A stretch of DNA of 52,708 nt from the NCBI GenBank assembly GCA_029880325.1, contig JAOUOP010000055.1:1-52708 (forward strand), read 5' to 3'. The translations under genes were made by a program, and so were the position numbers. The notes beneath the pieces were generated by a model. It was given only the letters and a program-made list of their open reading frames with translations. It was not told the origin of the DNA and did no database searches. This stretch comes from Myxococcales bacterium (GTDB lineage Bacteria; Myxococcota_A; Polyangia; Polyangiales; JAFGIB01). Shown in pieces: positions 1 to 8,268 of the stretch (positions within the stretch are counted from its first letter, which is position 1; each line of letters begins with the position of its first letter).

Positions 1-123
1 GGGGTCTCGCCGGACGCGCCTTCGACTCTCATGGTCTCCGCCGTCACCGTACGGGCGGACCGCTCAGCGAAAGCGCGGCCGACACGCGGTGATATTCGCC
101 CCCTGCCACGACTTTTTGAGAAG

Positions 124-281
124 CTACCGGCATAGGCGTTAAGCGGCGGAAATTGCCGGGTTTCCTCGACTCACCAGGCGTGCCACATCAGAAATCGCCT
201 TCAGTCTCAACTTCGGATTCGCGGGTCCTCGGAGTCTGGCGATTTCGTGAGCTGCAACCCGCCTAACGCCTATGCCCGAAG
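124..281. repeat. 158-bp inverted-repeat element (element 1)
   Basis: The two ends are imperfect inverted repeats of about 23 bp. The left end reads GGCATAGGCGTTAAGCGG and the reverse complement of the right end reads GGCATAGGCGTTAGGCGG. The interior has no coding signal. Size and arrangement resemble the other 160-174 bp inverted-repeat elements in this window, but the interior is not visibly related to theirs. The ends also match the integron attC core consensus (GTTRRRY at 138-144, RYYYAAC at 261-267), but in the order R' then R'', so no complete attC site is present. Confidence 0.6.
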
Positions 282-748
282 GCCCCCTCCGGTGCTACGC
301 AACACTCGGCAAGTAATCGACGAAGGACATCCAGAGTATATTCGAGGAGATAGCCCAAAGGGCGGTCGGCGCGGCGAGGGCCCTCGAGTTTTGCCCAGCA
401 CTACCGGCACAGGTGACTCGATGTGCGCGGCGGAAGTCTCGCGCGTCCATGGCGAAGGGCTGGGCGGCCGTGGCCAGGCGCCAAGCGCAGGCGTACCCGC
501 GTCGAGCATTGGCAACGCGGCCACGGGCGGCCAGAGGATGCCTTTGTCGAGCGCTGTCTCACGCGGGCCGGCCTCGCGCTGGCGCCCGGAAGACGGTCCG
601 CAGTTGTCCCAATGGCACGCCGATGGATGCTTCACGCCCGCGCGGTCACGGGCGCGGCTGCAGCGGCGGGATCGTAGCCGGCGGGGTGCCAAGGGCTTGC
701 GCGACCGGCCCGCTGGCGGGTAAGGAGGGCCTGAGAGTTGCTGTCTTT
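282..748. other. Gene-free leader region
   Basis: I see no supported gene here. Several overlapping open frames exist on both strands, but they are low-complexity Arg/Pro/Ala/Gly translations typical of random GC-rich DNA and carry no domain. Positions 417-437 match the end of the tandem element at 29856 exactly over 21 bp. A hairpin (GCCCgctggCGGG) near 710-722 precedes a purine-rich AAGGAGGGC stretch, about 35 bp ahead of the first gene. The region probably holds the promoter of the export genes; no convincing -35/-10 pair was identified. Confidence 0.5.
417..437. repeat. Solo element end (21-bp match to element at 29856)
   Basis: This stretch is identical over 21 bp to the left end of the tandem inverted-repeat element at 29856-29876 (CTCGATGTGCGCGGCGGAAG plus T). 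No matching right end (ACTTCCGCC...CACATC) is visible within the next 200 bp. It therefore looks like a relic or truncated copy. Confidence 0.5.
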
Positions 749-762
749 GGGGTGATTCATTC

Positions 763-1764
763 ATGGGGCACGCATTGCTGGTATGGCTTCCGATCGCGTT
801 GATGGCGACGCTCGGAGCGGGCTGCGCTGCGCTGCCGGCGCCGCCTGTCGTCGCGCCGCATGAAGGCCAGCCGTCGCCGCGGCCGGGGCTGCAGCAGGAT
901 CGTCCAGCCCCCGGTGTGCTGCGCCCCGGTGATGGGCTGAGGCTCGAGGTGTTGTCGGTGGACGAGCGCTCCTACCCTCAACTGCTGGTGTCGGCGACCG
1001 GACAGCTGCATGTGCCCGGGCTCGGTGACATCGAGGTCGCGGGCCTGACGCTTTCCCAGGCCGAAGCGTTGATCGTCGAGCGCCAGCGCAGGGTCGATGC
1101 GCAGGCGCGCGCGGTTCTATATCAGGTGTCGCAGGCTGGGGCGCGGGTCACCGTCCTGGGCGCGGTGACCCGACAGGGGGGCTATCCCTTGACCCCGGGG
1201 ATGCGCATGGCCGATGCCATCGGCGCAGCGGGTGGGCCGCTGCTGGCTCCGCCGAACTCCCCCTCTCAGGCAGCTTTACCGCTTGCGGACCTGAGCCGGG
1301 CGGTGGTGAGCCGGGGCGGCAAGGCGCTGCCGATCGATCTGGAGCGCGCGCTGCGCGGAGAGGCCGGCCATAACGTCTTCGCGCATCCGGGCGACCACAT
1401 CTTTGTGCCACCGCGACGCGAGCATGTCGTGAGCGTGCTCGGCCAGGTCGGCCGCCCGTCGGTGCTGGTCCACCACGAGGGCATGCGCTTGACCGAGGCG
1501 CTCGCACTCGCCGGGGGCGTCACGCGCGACGGCGATGGGGCCGACATACGCCTCCTACGGGGTCCACCCGAGGCGCCCCAGGTGTTTTCTGCGAGTTTGG
1601 CTGCGATCAAGGCTGGCAAGGGCCGCGATGCTACCCTTGCGCCTGGCGATGTGCTCTTTGTGACCGACCAGTGGCTCGAAGACCTGCGCGAGGTGATGGG
1701 CGTGCTTATGCCCCTGACGTCGCTGGCGTCGGCGGCTTTGCTGATCGCTATCGTGAGTCAATAG
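763..1764 (+). CDS. Polysaccharide export lipoprotein (Wza/OPX family), first of a tandem pair
   Basis: This is an outer-membrane polysaccharide export protein, the family that forms the exit channel for capsule or EPS. It has 333 residues. The N terminus is a lipoprotein signal ending LGAGC (Cys about residue 21). A Poly_export domain follows at about 50-120 (RPGDGLRLEVL, VPGLGDIEVAG), then SLBB-type regions at about 125-290 (VTVLGAVTRQGG; VSVLGQVGRPSVLVHHEGMR), and a C-terminal hydrophobic helix at about 312-330 that in Wza-type proteins inserts in the outer membrane. The start is supported by GGGGTG at 749-754. It is followed within 20 bp by a paralogue, so the two are probably co-transcribed. 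Two OPX genes side by side suggest a hetero-oligomer or two export routes; that is inference. Confidence 0.88.
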   Translation: MGHALLVWLPIALMATLGAGCAALPAPPVVAPHEGQPSPRPGLQQDRPAPGVLRPGDGLRLEVLSVDERSYPQLLVSATGQLHVPGLGDIEVAGLTLSQAEALIVERQRRVDAQARAVLYQVSQAGARVTVLGAVTRQGGYPLTPGMRMADAIGAAGGPLLAPPNSPSQAALPLADLSRAVVSRGGKALPIDLERALRGEAGHNVFAHPGDHIFVPPRREHVVSVLGQVGRPSVLVHHEGMRLTEALALAGGVTRDGDGADIRLLRGPPEAPQVFSASLAAIKAGKGRDATLAPGDVLFVTDQWLEDLREVMGVLMPLTSLASAALLIAIVSQ

Positions 1765-1770
1765 GTATCC

Positions 1771-1777
1771 GGTGAGG
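1771..1777 (+). promoter_or_regulatory. Ribosome binding site choosing the second OPX start
   Basis: GGTGAGG lies 6 nt ahead of the ATG at 1784. An in-frame GTG at 1772 lies inside this purine stretch and has no Shine-Dalgarno of its own, so 1784 is preferred. Confidence 0.55.
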
Positions 1778-1783
1778 CACCGC

Positions 1784-2839
1784 ATGTTCCCCTCCGCCCG
1801 CTTTGCAGCACTGCCCCGCTCTGGCTTCCCAGGTGTCATCGGAGGGCTCCTGATGGCCTCGGTGGCCTGCGGCTACCCGCGGCCGCCAGCCCATCCTGCG
1901 GCCGAGGTTGGGGAGAAGAAGGGAGCCGAAGACGAGGGCTTCGAGGCCGCCCAGGTCGAGCGCCCGGGAATGCCCAGTGATGCCCCCCACGGCTTTGCGC
2001 TCGCCCCCGGTGATACCCTCGCCGTCGAACTCGTCTCCACGGAAACCCAGAACATCGAGGGGCTCATGCTCGACGGCAAGGGCATGATCCATCTGCCGCT
2101 GGTGGGCGATGTGGCCGTCGGAGGCGCGTCTCTAAGTGAGGTCGAGCAGGTGCTCACGCAGGCGTTTCACCGCTTTGACCGCCTGGCCCAGGTGCGGGTG
2201 CGCTTGACGGGCCGTGGCGGTCAGCGGGCGACGGTTTTGGGTGCGGTGGAGAAGCAGGGGCCGGTGGAGCTGCATCCCGCTGCCCGCTTGACCGACCTGA
2301 TCGCAGCGGCAGGCGGACCGCTGTCGACGGTCACGGGCCCCGATCCCGTGACCGTGGCCGACGTGTCAGGTGCCGTGGTGATGCGCGACGGCAAGGCGCT
2401 GCCGGTCGATATGCAGCGGGCGATGCTGGGCGATCCGAAGCACAATATTTACGTTCGTCCAGGCGATCACGTTTACGTGCCGCCGTCGCGCGGCATGAAC
2501 ATCACCGTGCTCGGGCAGGTGGGCAACCCCCAGCTCTTCGTGCATCGCGAGGGGCTGCGTCTGACCCAGGTGCTGGCGCTCGCAGGCGGCGTGACCACCG
2601 GCGGCGACAAGGACGACATCCGCGTGATCCGCGGCACGCTCCTCAAACCCAAGGTCTACACGGCGAGCCTGCGCGACGTGGTGGACGGAAACTCCCATGA
2701 CGTGGTGCTACAGCCCGGCGATATCATTTTTGTCACCGACCACTTCATCGAGGACTTCTCGGAGGTGATGGCCGCGATCACTCCGGCGCTGTCGCTCGGC
2801 CTGACGTCGGCCGCTCTGGCGATCACGATTCAGCGATGA
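1784..2839 (+). CDS. Polysaccharide export lipoprotein (Wza/OPX family), second of a tandem pair
   Basis: This is a paralogue of the gene upstream. With the ATG at 1784 it has 351 residues. The N-terminal signal ends MASVACGY, a lipobox-like site, followed by an acidic/Pro linker. The Poly_export domain (APGDTLAVELVS...MIHLPLVGDVAVGG) and two SLBB-type stretches (ATVLGAVEKQG; ITVLGQVGNPQLFVHREGLR) align with the first copy along the whole length, including the shared PGDHxxVPP, LALAGGVT and FVTD blocks. A C-terminal hydrophobic helix closes the protein. It converges with the SDR gene on the opposite strand, only 4 bp away, with no obvious terminator between them. Confidence 0.87.
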   Translation: MFPSARFAALPRSGFPGVIGGLLMASVACGYPRPPAHPAAEVGEKKGAEDEGFEAAQVERPGMPSDAPHGFALAPGDTLAVELVSTETQNIEGLMLDGKGMIHLPLVGDVAVGGASLSEVEQVLTQAFHRFDRLAQVRVRLTGRGGQRATVLGAVEKQGPVELHPAARLTDLIAAAGGPLSTVTGPDPVTVADVSGAVVMRDGKALPVDMQRAMLGDPKHNIYVRPGDHVYVPPSRGMNITVLGQVGNPQLFVHREGLRLTQVLALAGGVTTGGDKDDIRVIRGTLLKPKVYTASLRDVVDGNSHDVVLQPGDIIFVTDHFIEDFSEVMAAITPALSLGLTSAALAITIQR

Positions 2840-2843
2840 TGAT

Positions 2844-3785
2844 TCAGCCGGTCTGCGCCGCATAGAACTCGGCGATGGCATCCCAGGCCCTCGACTCGTC
2901 GAAGCCCAGCACCTGGGCATCGGGGACATCGGTGCCCAGGCGGATGCGCGGCTCAGGGTACTCCGTCTGCAGAGCTTCTTCGATGGGGCAAGCCAAATTG
3001 AGTCTGCTGCCCACCTCGCGGGCAAAGCGCTGGGCGAAGGCGCCCTGGGACTCCACGTAGCCACTGGGGCTGAGCTTGCAAAATCCGGGCCCGACCGGGA
3101 GCTCCCGCACGAAGCGCGCGTAGGCCCGTGCGAGCAGGTCCACGTGGATGTTGTCTCGGACGTAGGCCGGCGTCTGCACCCGTGGCACTTCACCGGCGCG
3201 CCAGGTGCGCATGAGATAGGCCGTGAAGCGCGGCTCCTCGTGCGGTCCGAATGGATTTGGAATCACGAACTTGCCGAGAGAAATGCCGGCTTCGGCTGCG
3301 TAATACCGGAAGGCCTCCGCCGTGACTGCCTTGGACAAGCCATAGGGGGAGAAGTGGGGCAGCCCCTGGGAGCCGGCTCCCTCGCCGCCCTCGAATACGC
3401 TTCCGGTGAGCAAAAGCCGCTTGCAGCCGCTGTCGGCAAGGATTCGCAGCACCGGACGGAGGTTGTGGGTGTTGTTCGCGACCGCGCGCGCGACGTCGAA
3501 GTCCGGGCTCTTGTAGTCGGTGACATCGGCGCCGTGGTGACACAGGGCGTCGAAGGGGCCGGCCTCGCGCAGCAGCTCGAGGAAAGCGTCATCCCCGAAG
3601 CGCATGCCGTAGGCGACGTTCGCGCTGCGTTCGACCTCGACGATGCGCGCACGGCGCTGCGCTTCCGGATACTCGGCGGCGCTGCCGCGGGTCAGGGTAG
3701 CGGTGACCTGGACGTCCGCCTGCGAAAGCGCGCGGGCAAACCACATGCCGGTGAACGAACTGGCGCCGGTGAGCAGGACTTTCAT
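2844..3785 (-). CDS. NAD(P)-dependent sugar epimerase/reductase (extended SDR)
   Basis: This is an extended short-chain dehydrogenase of 313 residues that acts on a nucleotide sugar. A Rossmann motif opens the protein (MKVLLTGASSFTG). The active-site YxxxK is YGLSK at about residue 166, preceded by the LLTGSVFEG strand. The substrate-domain signature NPFGPHEEPRF follows. It is the last gene of the four-gene minus-strand operon with RfbF, SDR and RmlC-type genes, and begins 1 nt after its neighbour's stop codon. By position it is a good candidate for the final ketoreduction of a CDP-linked deoxysugar. The exact product is unknown; an epimerase role is equally possible. Confidence 0.75.
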   Translation of the reverse strand: MKVLLTGASSFTGMWFARALSQADVQVTATLTRGSAAEYPEAQRRARIVEVERSANVAYGMRFGDDAFLELLREAGPFDALCHHGADVTDYKSPDFDVARAVANNTHNLRPVLRILADSGCKRLLLTGSVFEGGEGAGSQGLPHFSPYGLSKAVTAEAFRYYAAEAGISLGKFVIPNPFGPHEEPRFTAYLMRTWRAGEVPRVQTPAYVRDNIHVDLLARAYARFVRELPVGPGFCKLSPSGYVESQGAFAQRFAREVGSRLNLACPIEEALQTEYPEPRIRLGTDVPDAQVLGFDESRAWDAIAEFYAAQTG

Positions 3786-3786
3786 T

Positions 3787-4335
3787 TCATTGCGGCAGGT
3801 GGTGGCCGGGGTCGAAATCCGGAGCGTTCTTGTCCTTGTCGGACAGCACGACCGGCGGCGCGGGCCACTCGATGGCGAATTTGGGGTCGTCGAAGCGAAC
3901 GATGCGTTCGGACTGGGGCGCGTAGAAGGCGTCGACCAGGTAGAAGGCTTCGGTGTCGTCGGTGAGGGTCAAAAAACCGTGGGCAAAGCCCCTGGGCACG
4001 TACATCATGGTGCGGTTTTCGGCGCTGAGCTCGGCTCCGAAGCTCTTGCAGAAGGTCTCCGAGTCCGGCCGCAGGTCGATGATGACGTCGTAGAGCGAGC
4101 CCTTGATGCAGCGCACGAGCTTGGTCTCGGCATGGGGCGCCAGCTGGTAGTGCATGCCCCGTAGTGTTCCCTTTTCGGCGCTGGTGGAGTTGTTGACCTG
4201 GACGAAGTGGGTGGTCAGGCCCAGCTCCCCGAACTCGCGCTCGCAGAAAACCCGAGCGAAGAAGCCACGGTCGTCGCCGCGCTTTTCTAGATCGATGGTG
4301 TAGGCGCCAGCGAGCGGCGTTTCGCGGAAAATCAT
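3787..4335 (-). CDS. RmlC-like dTDP-4-dehydrorhamnose 3,5-epimerase family protein
   Basis: This is a cupin-fold NDP-4-keto-6-deoxysugar 3,5-epimerase of 182 residues, the usual family length. Recognisable blocks are GDDRGFFARVFCEREF, the catalytic-His segment TLRGMHYQ (about residues 58-65), KLVRCIKGSLYDVIIDLR and VPRGFAHGF. It sits between two SDR genes downstream of an RfbF-type cytidylyltransferase rather than with RmlA and RmlB, so its substrate is more likely a CDP-linked (or GDP-heptose-derived) 4-keto sugar than dTDP-rhamnose. That substrate choice is inferred from context. Confidence 0.85.
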   Translation of the reverse strand: MIFRETPLAGAYTIDLEKRGDDRGFFARVFCEREFGELGLTTHFVQVNNSTSAEKGTLRGMHYQLAPHAETKLVRCIKGSLYDVIIDLRPDSETFCKSFGAELSAENRTMMYVPRGFAHGFLTLTDDTEAFYLVDAFYAPQSERIVRFDDPKFAIEWPAPPVVLSDKDKNAPDFDPGHHLPQ

Positions 4336-4345
4336 CGCGGCCCCT

Positions 4346-5347
4346 TCAACTTTCGAGCAGGTTCATTCGCTTGCGCAAGGTGCGCAAGCGAATGAATTGA
4401 TCGGATTCGAAGTCGGCCTTGCCGAACTTGTGGTCGACCATTGCCCTGTGCAGCTCGTCCATACCCGACGCCAGGTCGTACTGCAGCTTGAAGTCCGGTA
4501 GTGTCTTGTTCAGCAGGTCGAATTTCACGCGGTAGTTGCGCGGATCGGCGCCGACCTCTCCCGTGTAGGAGATTTTCGCGTCGGGGATGAGCCGCTGGAC
4601 GTTGTCGGCCACATCCTTGACCTGGAAGTTCTCGCGATTGCCGCCGATGTTGACCGCCCTGTTGTGGATCGCATCCCTCGGCGCTTCGGCGAAGGCCACG
4701 AAGGCACGGGCGATGTCGCGGCAGTGGATCAGTGGGCGCCACGGGGTTCCGTCGCTCATGATCCGGATTTCCCCGTACGAAAGGGCCGAACCCAGAAGAT
4801 TGTTGACCACCAGGTCCACACGCAGCATCGGGGAGTAGCCGTAGGCCGTGGCGTTGCGCAAATAAGCCGGTGAAAAATCGTCGTCCGCCAGCTTTGAAAC
4901 CGCCTCCTCGGTCTCGATTTTGGACTTGGCGTAGGCCGTCAAGGGCGCTAACGGGTCGTCCTCTTCCAGGTCCATCTTTTGACCTGCGCCATACACCGAG
5001 CAGCTGCCCGAGAACAGATAGCGCGGTACGCCCGCCTGTTTGGAGAGCTTGGCGATTTGAATCGACGCGTCGCGGTTCACGCTGTAGGTGATGTCGGCGT
5101 TGAGTTCCCCCATCGGATCGTTGGAAATCGCGGCCAGGTGCATCACGCAGTCGTGGCCCTCGAGTTCCTGGAGGGTGAGTTTGCGCACGTCCTTCGAGAT
5201 CTCTCGATCGGGCCGAACGCACGGATCCCACTCGGTACCGTCGAAGAGCCCCACATCGCAGCCGGTGACCTGGTGACCGGCCGCCTTGAGCAGCTCGACC
5301 AGATGCACCCCGATATAGCCCCTGTGCCCCGTCACAAATACGTTCAT
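4346..5347 (-). CDS. NAD-dependent epimerase/dehydratase (extended SDR)
   Basis: This is a 333-residue extended SDR. The cofactor loop is TGHRGYIG at the N terminus, the catalytic block is SGSCSVYG followed by YAKSK (about residue 143), and the substrate domain has RNATAYGYSP and the NIGGNRENFQVKDVA segment. It lies between the RfbF gene (27-nt gap) and the RmlC-like gene (10-nt gap), so the operon order is nucleotidyltransferase, SDR, 3,5-epimerase, SDR. It may be the dehydratase or an epimerase of the CDP-sugar branch. It does not carry the usual N terminus of CDP-glucose 4,6-dehydratase, so I do not call it RfbG. Confidence 0.75.
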   Translation of the reverse strand: MNVFVTGHRGYIGVHLVELLKAAGHQVTGCDVGLFDGTEWDPCVRPDREISKDVRKLTLQELEGHDCVMHLAAISNDPMGELNADITYSVNRDASIQIAKLSKQAGVPRYLFSGSCSVYGAGQKMDLEEDDPLAPLTAYAKSKIETEEAVSKLADDDFSPAYLRNATAYGYSPMLRVDLVVNNLLGSALSYGEIRIMSDGTPWRPLIHCRDIARAFVAFAEAPRDAIHNRAVNIGGNRENFQVKDVADNVQRLIPDAKISYTGEVGADPRNYRVKFDLLNKTLPDFKLQYDLASGMDELHRAMVDHKFGKADFESDQFIRLRTLRKRMNLLES

Positions 5348-5374
5348 TTCAAGCTCCTGTCGGCGAGCGAGTCT

Positions 5375-6172
5375 TCAGCGCAACCAGGGTGCCTCGCCCG
5401 TATTCCAGAGTTCGGTGAGCTGGTCGTGGTCCCGCTGGGTGTCCATGCACTGCCAGAATCCCGAGTGCTTCCACATGCTCAGCTCCCCATCTTGCGCCAG
5501 CTTGACCAGCGGTGCGCGCTCGAGCACCGAGCCAGCTTCTCCGTCCGGAAGGTACCCCAGGAACTCGCGCTTGAAGAAGAAAAACCCGCCGTTGATCCAG
5601 GTGTCGGTGAACTCAGGCTTCTCGGAAAACGCCACGACGCGGTTGCCGTCGAGTTCCAGTTCGCCGAAGCGGGAGGGCGGGTTCACCCCCAGCACGGTAC
5701 CCGTCCGGCCTTCCTTCAAGTGGAAGGCGAACTCTGCGGCCAGATCGACGTCGGTGAGGCCGTCGCCATAGGTCACGGCGAAGTGCCCGGCGTCACCCAG
5801 GTATTTTCGCGCGGCGATGGCCACGCGGCCGCCGGTCATGGTGTGTTCGCCGGTGTACGCAACTGTTACAGACCAGTCCTGCTCGTGGTCGATGGAGTGG
5901 ACGACGCGCTTGTTGGAGCGGAGGTCCACAGTGAAATCGCTGTTCATCGCCGCGTAATCATGGAAATACGCCTTGATGACCTCGGACATGTAGCCGGTGC
6001 AGAGCACGAAGCGCTTGAATCCGTGCGCGGCGTACTTGTTCATGATGTGCCAGAGGATGGGGTGACCTCCGATCGGAATCATCGGCTTCGGTCGAAGCTC
6101 GGTCATCTCCCGGAAGCGGGTTCCCAGGCCACCACAGAGTACGAAGACAGGCGTGTCGGCTGGACTGCTCAT
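5375..6172 (-). CDS. rfbF: Glucose-1-phosphate cytidylyltransferase family protein (RfbF-like)
   Basis: This nucleotidyltransferase makes CDP-glucose from CTP and glucose 1-phosphate, the entry to CDP-deoxyhexoses. With the start at 6172 it has 265 residues. The N terminus carries VFVLCGGLGTRFREMTELRP and PMIPIGGHPILWHIM, followed by TYGDGLTDVDL and the WINGGFFFFKREFL block characteristic of the RfbF branch. The start was chosen because GGGGAGGAG lies 6 nt ahead of this ATG; an in-frame start 51 nt further upstream has no such site. First gene of the four-gene sugar operon. Confidence 0.87.
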   Translation of the reverse strand: MSSPADTPVFVLCGGLGTRFREMTELRPKPMIPIGGHPILWHIMNKYAAHGFKRFVLCTGYMSEVIKAYFHDYAAMNSDFTVDLRSNKRVVHSIDHEQDWSVTVAYTGEHTMTGGRVAIAARKYLGDAGHFAVTYGDGLTDVDLAAEFAFHLKEGRTGTVLGVNPPSRFGELELDGNRVVAFSEKPEFTDTWINGGFFFFKREFLGYLPDGEAGSVLERAPLVKLAQDGELSMWKHSGFWQCMDTQRDHDQLTELWNTGEAPWLR

Positions 6173-6204
6173 GGGCGCTCCTCCCCCGAGGGCTGTGCCC
6201 GAGG

Positions 6205-6232
6205 TGTATAACGTGGGGACCACGAGCGTCTA
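6205..6232 (-). promoter_or_regulatory. Candidate sigma70-type promoter of the rfbF operon
   Basis: On the minus strand TAGACG (6232-6227) is followed after 16 nt by TATACA (6210-6205), giving an expected 5' leader of about 25 nt to the start codon at 6172. The match is partial (4 of 6 at each box) and is based on eye inspection only. Confidence 0.3.
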
Positions 6233-6478
6233 GTCTTGATCGGCTGTCGCTCAGATTTGCCAGCAAGAGTGGACAATTGCAGCGCTACCAAAGCAGCGGT
6301 GGCCAGTTGGAGCCAAGGCCCGTTTGGTCCCCCCATGCTGCGAGCCTGAAGTTGGTCGAAAGACCCGCGCGTGTGCCTGAATGACCGATCAGGGATGCTC
6401 CCTGGACGCGTCGAAACGGAGTGTTGTAGAAGGTCATCGCCCTTCCCGCTCTGCGGGACCAAACGGAATCGGTAGCGA

Positions 6479-7432
6479 ATGGACGACGTGGCCCCCGAAA
6501 AGCCCCCTCTCGTGGCAGCCGTCGTGTTGACCTGGAACGACGTGGAAATGGCGTCGGGCTGCGTGCAATCGCTTCTCGAATGCGACTACCCGAACCTCCA
6601 CGTCATTCTGGTGGACAATGGCTCGATCGAGCCCTGTGGAGAGCGGGTCAAGGAGCGCTTTCCGGGCATCGAGTTGATCGTGCTCCCACAGAACCGCGGA
6701 TTCACGGGCGGGAGCAACGCGGGTCTGCGGCGCGGTGTGGAGCTGGGAGCGAAGTACGTCCAACTCTATAACAACGACATCGTCGTCGAACCCGGCAGCG
6801 TCAAGGCGGTGGTCGCTGAAATGGAATCCGACCCTGGCCTCGGTGCGTGCAGTCCGCTGCTACTGGGGCCAGACCCGGGGCCGGATGGGGATCGCCACAT
6901 GTTCTACGGCGCGACCCTGAACCGCAAGCTGGCGCGACACGACAACAGGGAGGTCATCTACCGAGACCAGGCGTGGCCGACGGTTGAGTCGGCCTTCGTG
7001 CCCTTCTGCGCGACCATTTTTCGCGCCAGTATGCTGCGTGACCTGGGCTACTTGGACGAAAGCCTCGGCACCTGTTGGGAAGACTTCGACATGTGCGTAC
7101 GCGTGCAGGATGCGGGCTACCGCATCAACGTCGTCGGCGATGCGCGGGTTGTACACTTCACCAGCAAGACCACGGGCAAGCGCTCGCCCTACATCATCTA
7201 CTATCTCACCCGTAACCGGATGATCTGTTTGGCGCGCTACAACAGCAAGCTGTCGCTCTTACTTCACGCCCCGCAGATCGCGCGAACCTACCTGTGGCAG
7301 CTCCGCGGCTACGGCCGCGATCTCGAAAGCTATCGCGCCTTTGCACGTGGGGCTCGCGATTTTGTGCTCGGCCGCCGCGGGGAAGATCCGGCGACCGCCC
7401 AAATGCGGCGTGACGATCGGGTAAGCGACTGA
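6479..7432 (+). CDS. Family 2 glycosyltransferase (rhamnosyltransferase-like)
   Basis: This is a GT-A fold glycosyltransferase of 317 residues, probably cytoplasmic and building the lipid-linked repeat unit. The N terminus (VAAVVLTWNDVEMASGCVQS) and the VDNGS segment bind the nucleotide. LPQNRGFTGGSNAGL and LYNNDIVVEPGSV carry the DxD-equivalent region. SLGTCWEDFDMCVRVQDAGY is the acceptor/catalytic ED block. It is divergent from the rfbF operon across a 306-bp gap and precedes the SDR gene by 17 bp. The donor sugar cannot be read from the sequence. Confidence 0.87.
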   Translation: MDDVAPEKPPLVAAVVLTWNDVEMASGCVQSLLECDYPNLHVILVDNGSIEPCGERVKERFPGIELIVLPQNRGFTGGSNAGLRRGVELGAKYVQLYNNDIVVEPGSVKAVVAEMESDPGLGACSPLLLGPDPGPDGDRHMFYGATLNRKLARHDNREVIYRDQAWPTVESAFVPFCATIFRASMLRDLGYLDESLGTCWEDFDMCVRVQDAGYRINVVGDARVVHFTSKTTGKRSPYIIYYLTRNRMICLARYNSKLSLLLHAPQIARTYLWQLRGYGRDLESYRAFARGARDFVLGRRGEDPATAQMRRDDRVSD

Positions 7433-7449
7433 GCTGGAACTGGGCACGC

Positions 7450-8268
7450 ATGGTCCGACAACATCAAGCCGTGCTCATTACCGGGGTTTCGTCGGGCATC
7501 GGCCTTGGGATGGCTCGCAGGCTGATCCGCGCGGGCCATCGAGTTTTTGGTAGCGTGAGGTCCGACCACAGAGGGATGGAGCTCGCGGTCGCCCTGGGTT
7601 CACAATTTCGGCCCCTCGTATTCGACGTCTGCAAGCAGGAGGAGATCGACCGCGCAGCGGCCGAGTTGGGGGAGGCCTTGGCAGGGGCACCGCTGGCGGC
7701 GCTGGTGAACAACGCGGGCAGCGCCGAGATCGGTCCGCTGCTGCACGTGGCGCCCGAGAGCCTTCGGCGGCAGCTGGACACACTGGTCGTGGGACAGCTG
7801 CGAGTAATTCAGTCCTTCTTTCCCTATCTGGCCCCCGAAGGCGCAGCACCCGGGCGGATCATCAACATCAGCTCCGTTAGCGGCGTTGGGATCAACCGTT
7901 TTTTCGGTTGCTACGCCGCCGGCAAGCACGGGCTTGAGGGGCTGACCAAGACCCTGCGCGATGAGCTAACGGCAAGGGGTGTCAGGGTCGTGGTAATCGC
8001 ACCGGGCAATATCGCAACCGACATCTGGCCCAAGCAGACCGACACGCTCATCGAGCCCTACAGTGACAGCGGCTACTATCCCGAGCTGGTGAAGACCTTG
8101 CACCAGATCCGAACCAATACCGTCAAGAATGCGATGAGCGTCGAGGAATTCTGCGAGGTGTTCTACGCGATCTTCCGCAATGGCAAGCCGGCCGATCGCT
8201 ACACCGTCGTCAAGAAGCGCCGCCGCCGTTTTCTATCGCGCTTGCGGGTGCGCGTTATCGAGGGCTGA
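7450..8268 (+). CDS. Classical short-chain dehydrogenase/reductase
   Basis: This is a 272-residue classical SDR. It has the TGVSSGIG cofactor loop at about residue 12, LVNNAGSAEIG at about 84-94, the ISSVSG catalytic Ser strand, and YAAGK as the YxxxK dyad at about residue 155, followed by VIAPGNIATDIW. The C terminus ends in a basic tail (KKRRRRFLSRLRVR). It follows the GT2 gene and converges with the alpha/beta hydrolase, the two 3' ends overlapping by 14 bp. The substrate is unknown. It could serve the PKS-NRPS product or a sugar precursor. Confidence 0.83.
   Translation: MVRQHQAVLITGVSSGIGLGMARRLIRAGHRVFGSVRSDHRGMELAVALGSQFRPLVFDVCKQEEIDRAAAELGEALAGAPLAALVNNAGSAEIGPLLHVAPESLRRQLDTLVVGQLRVIQSFFPYLAPEGAAPGRIINISSVSGVGINRFFGCYAAGKHGLEGLTKTLRDELTARGVRVVVIAPGNIATDIWPKQTDTLIEPYSDSGYYPELVKTLHQIRTNTVKNAMSVEEFCEVFYAIFRNGKPADRYTVVKKRRRRFLSRLRVRVIEG

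Noticed and set aside
247..802. Overlapping open frames on both strands ahead of the first export gene
   Set aside because: Translations are Arg/Pro/Ala/Gly-rich, mutually overlapping and without domains or ribosome sites; typical of random GC-rich sequence.
4979..6211. Long plus-strand open frame (about 410 codons)
   Set aside because: It is antisense to the SDR and RfbF-like genes, which have clear family motifs.
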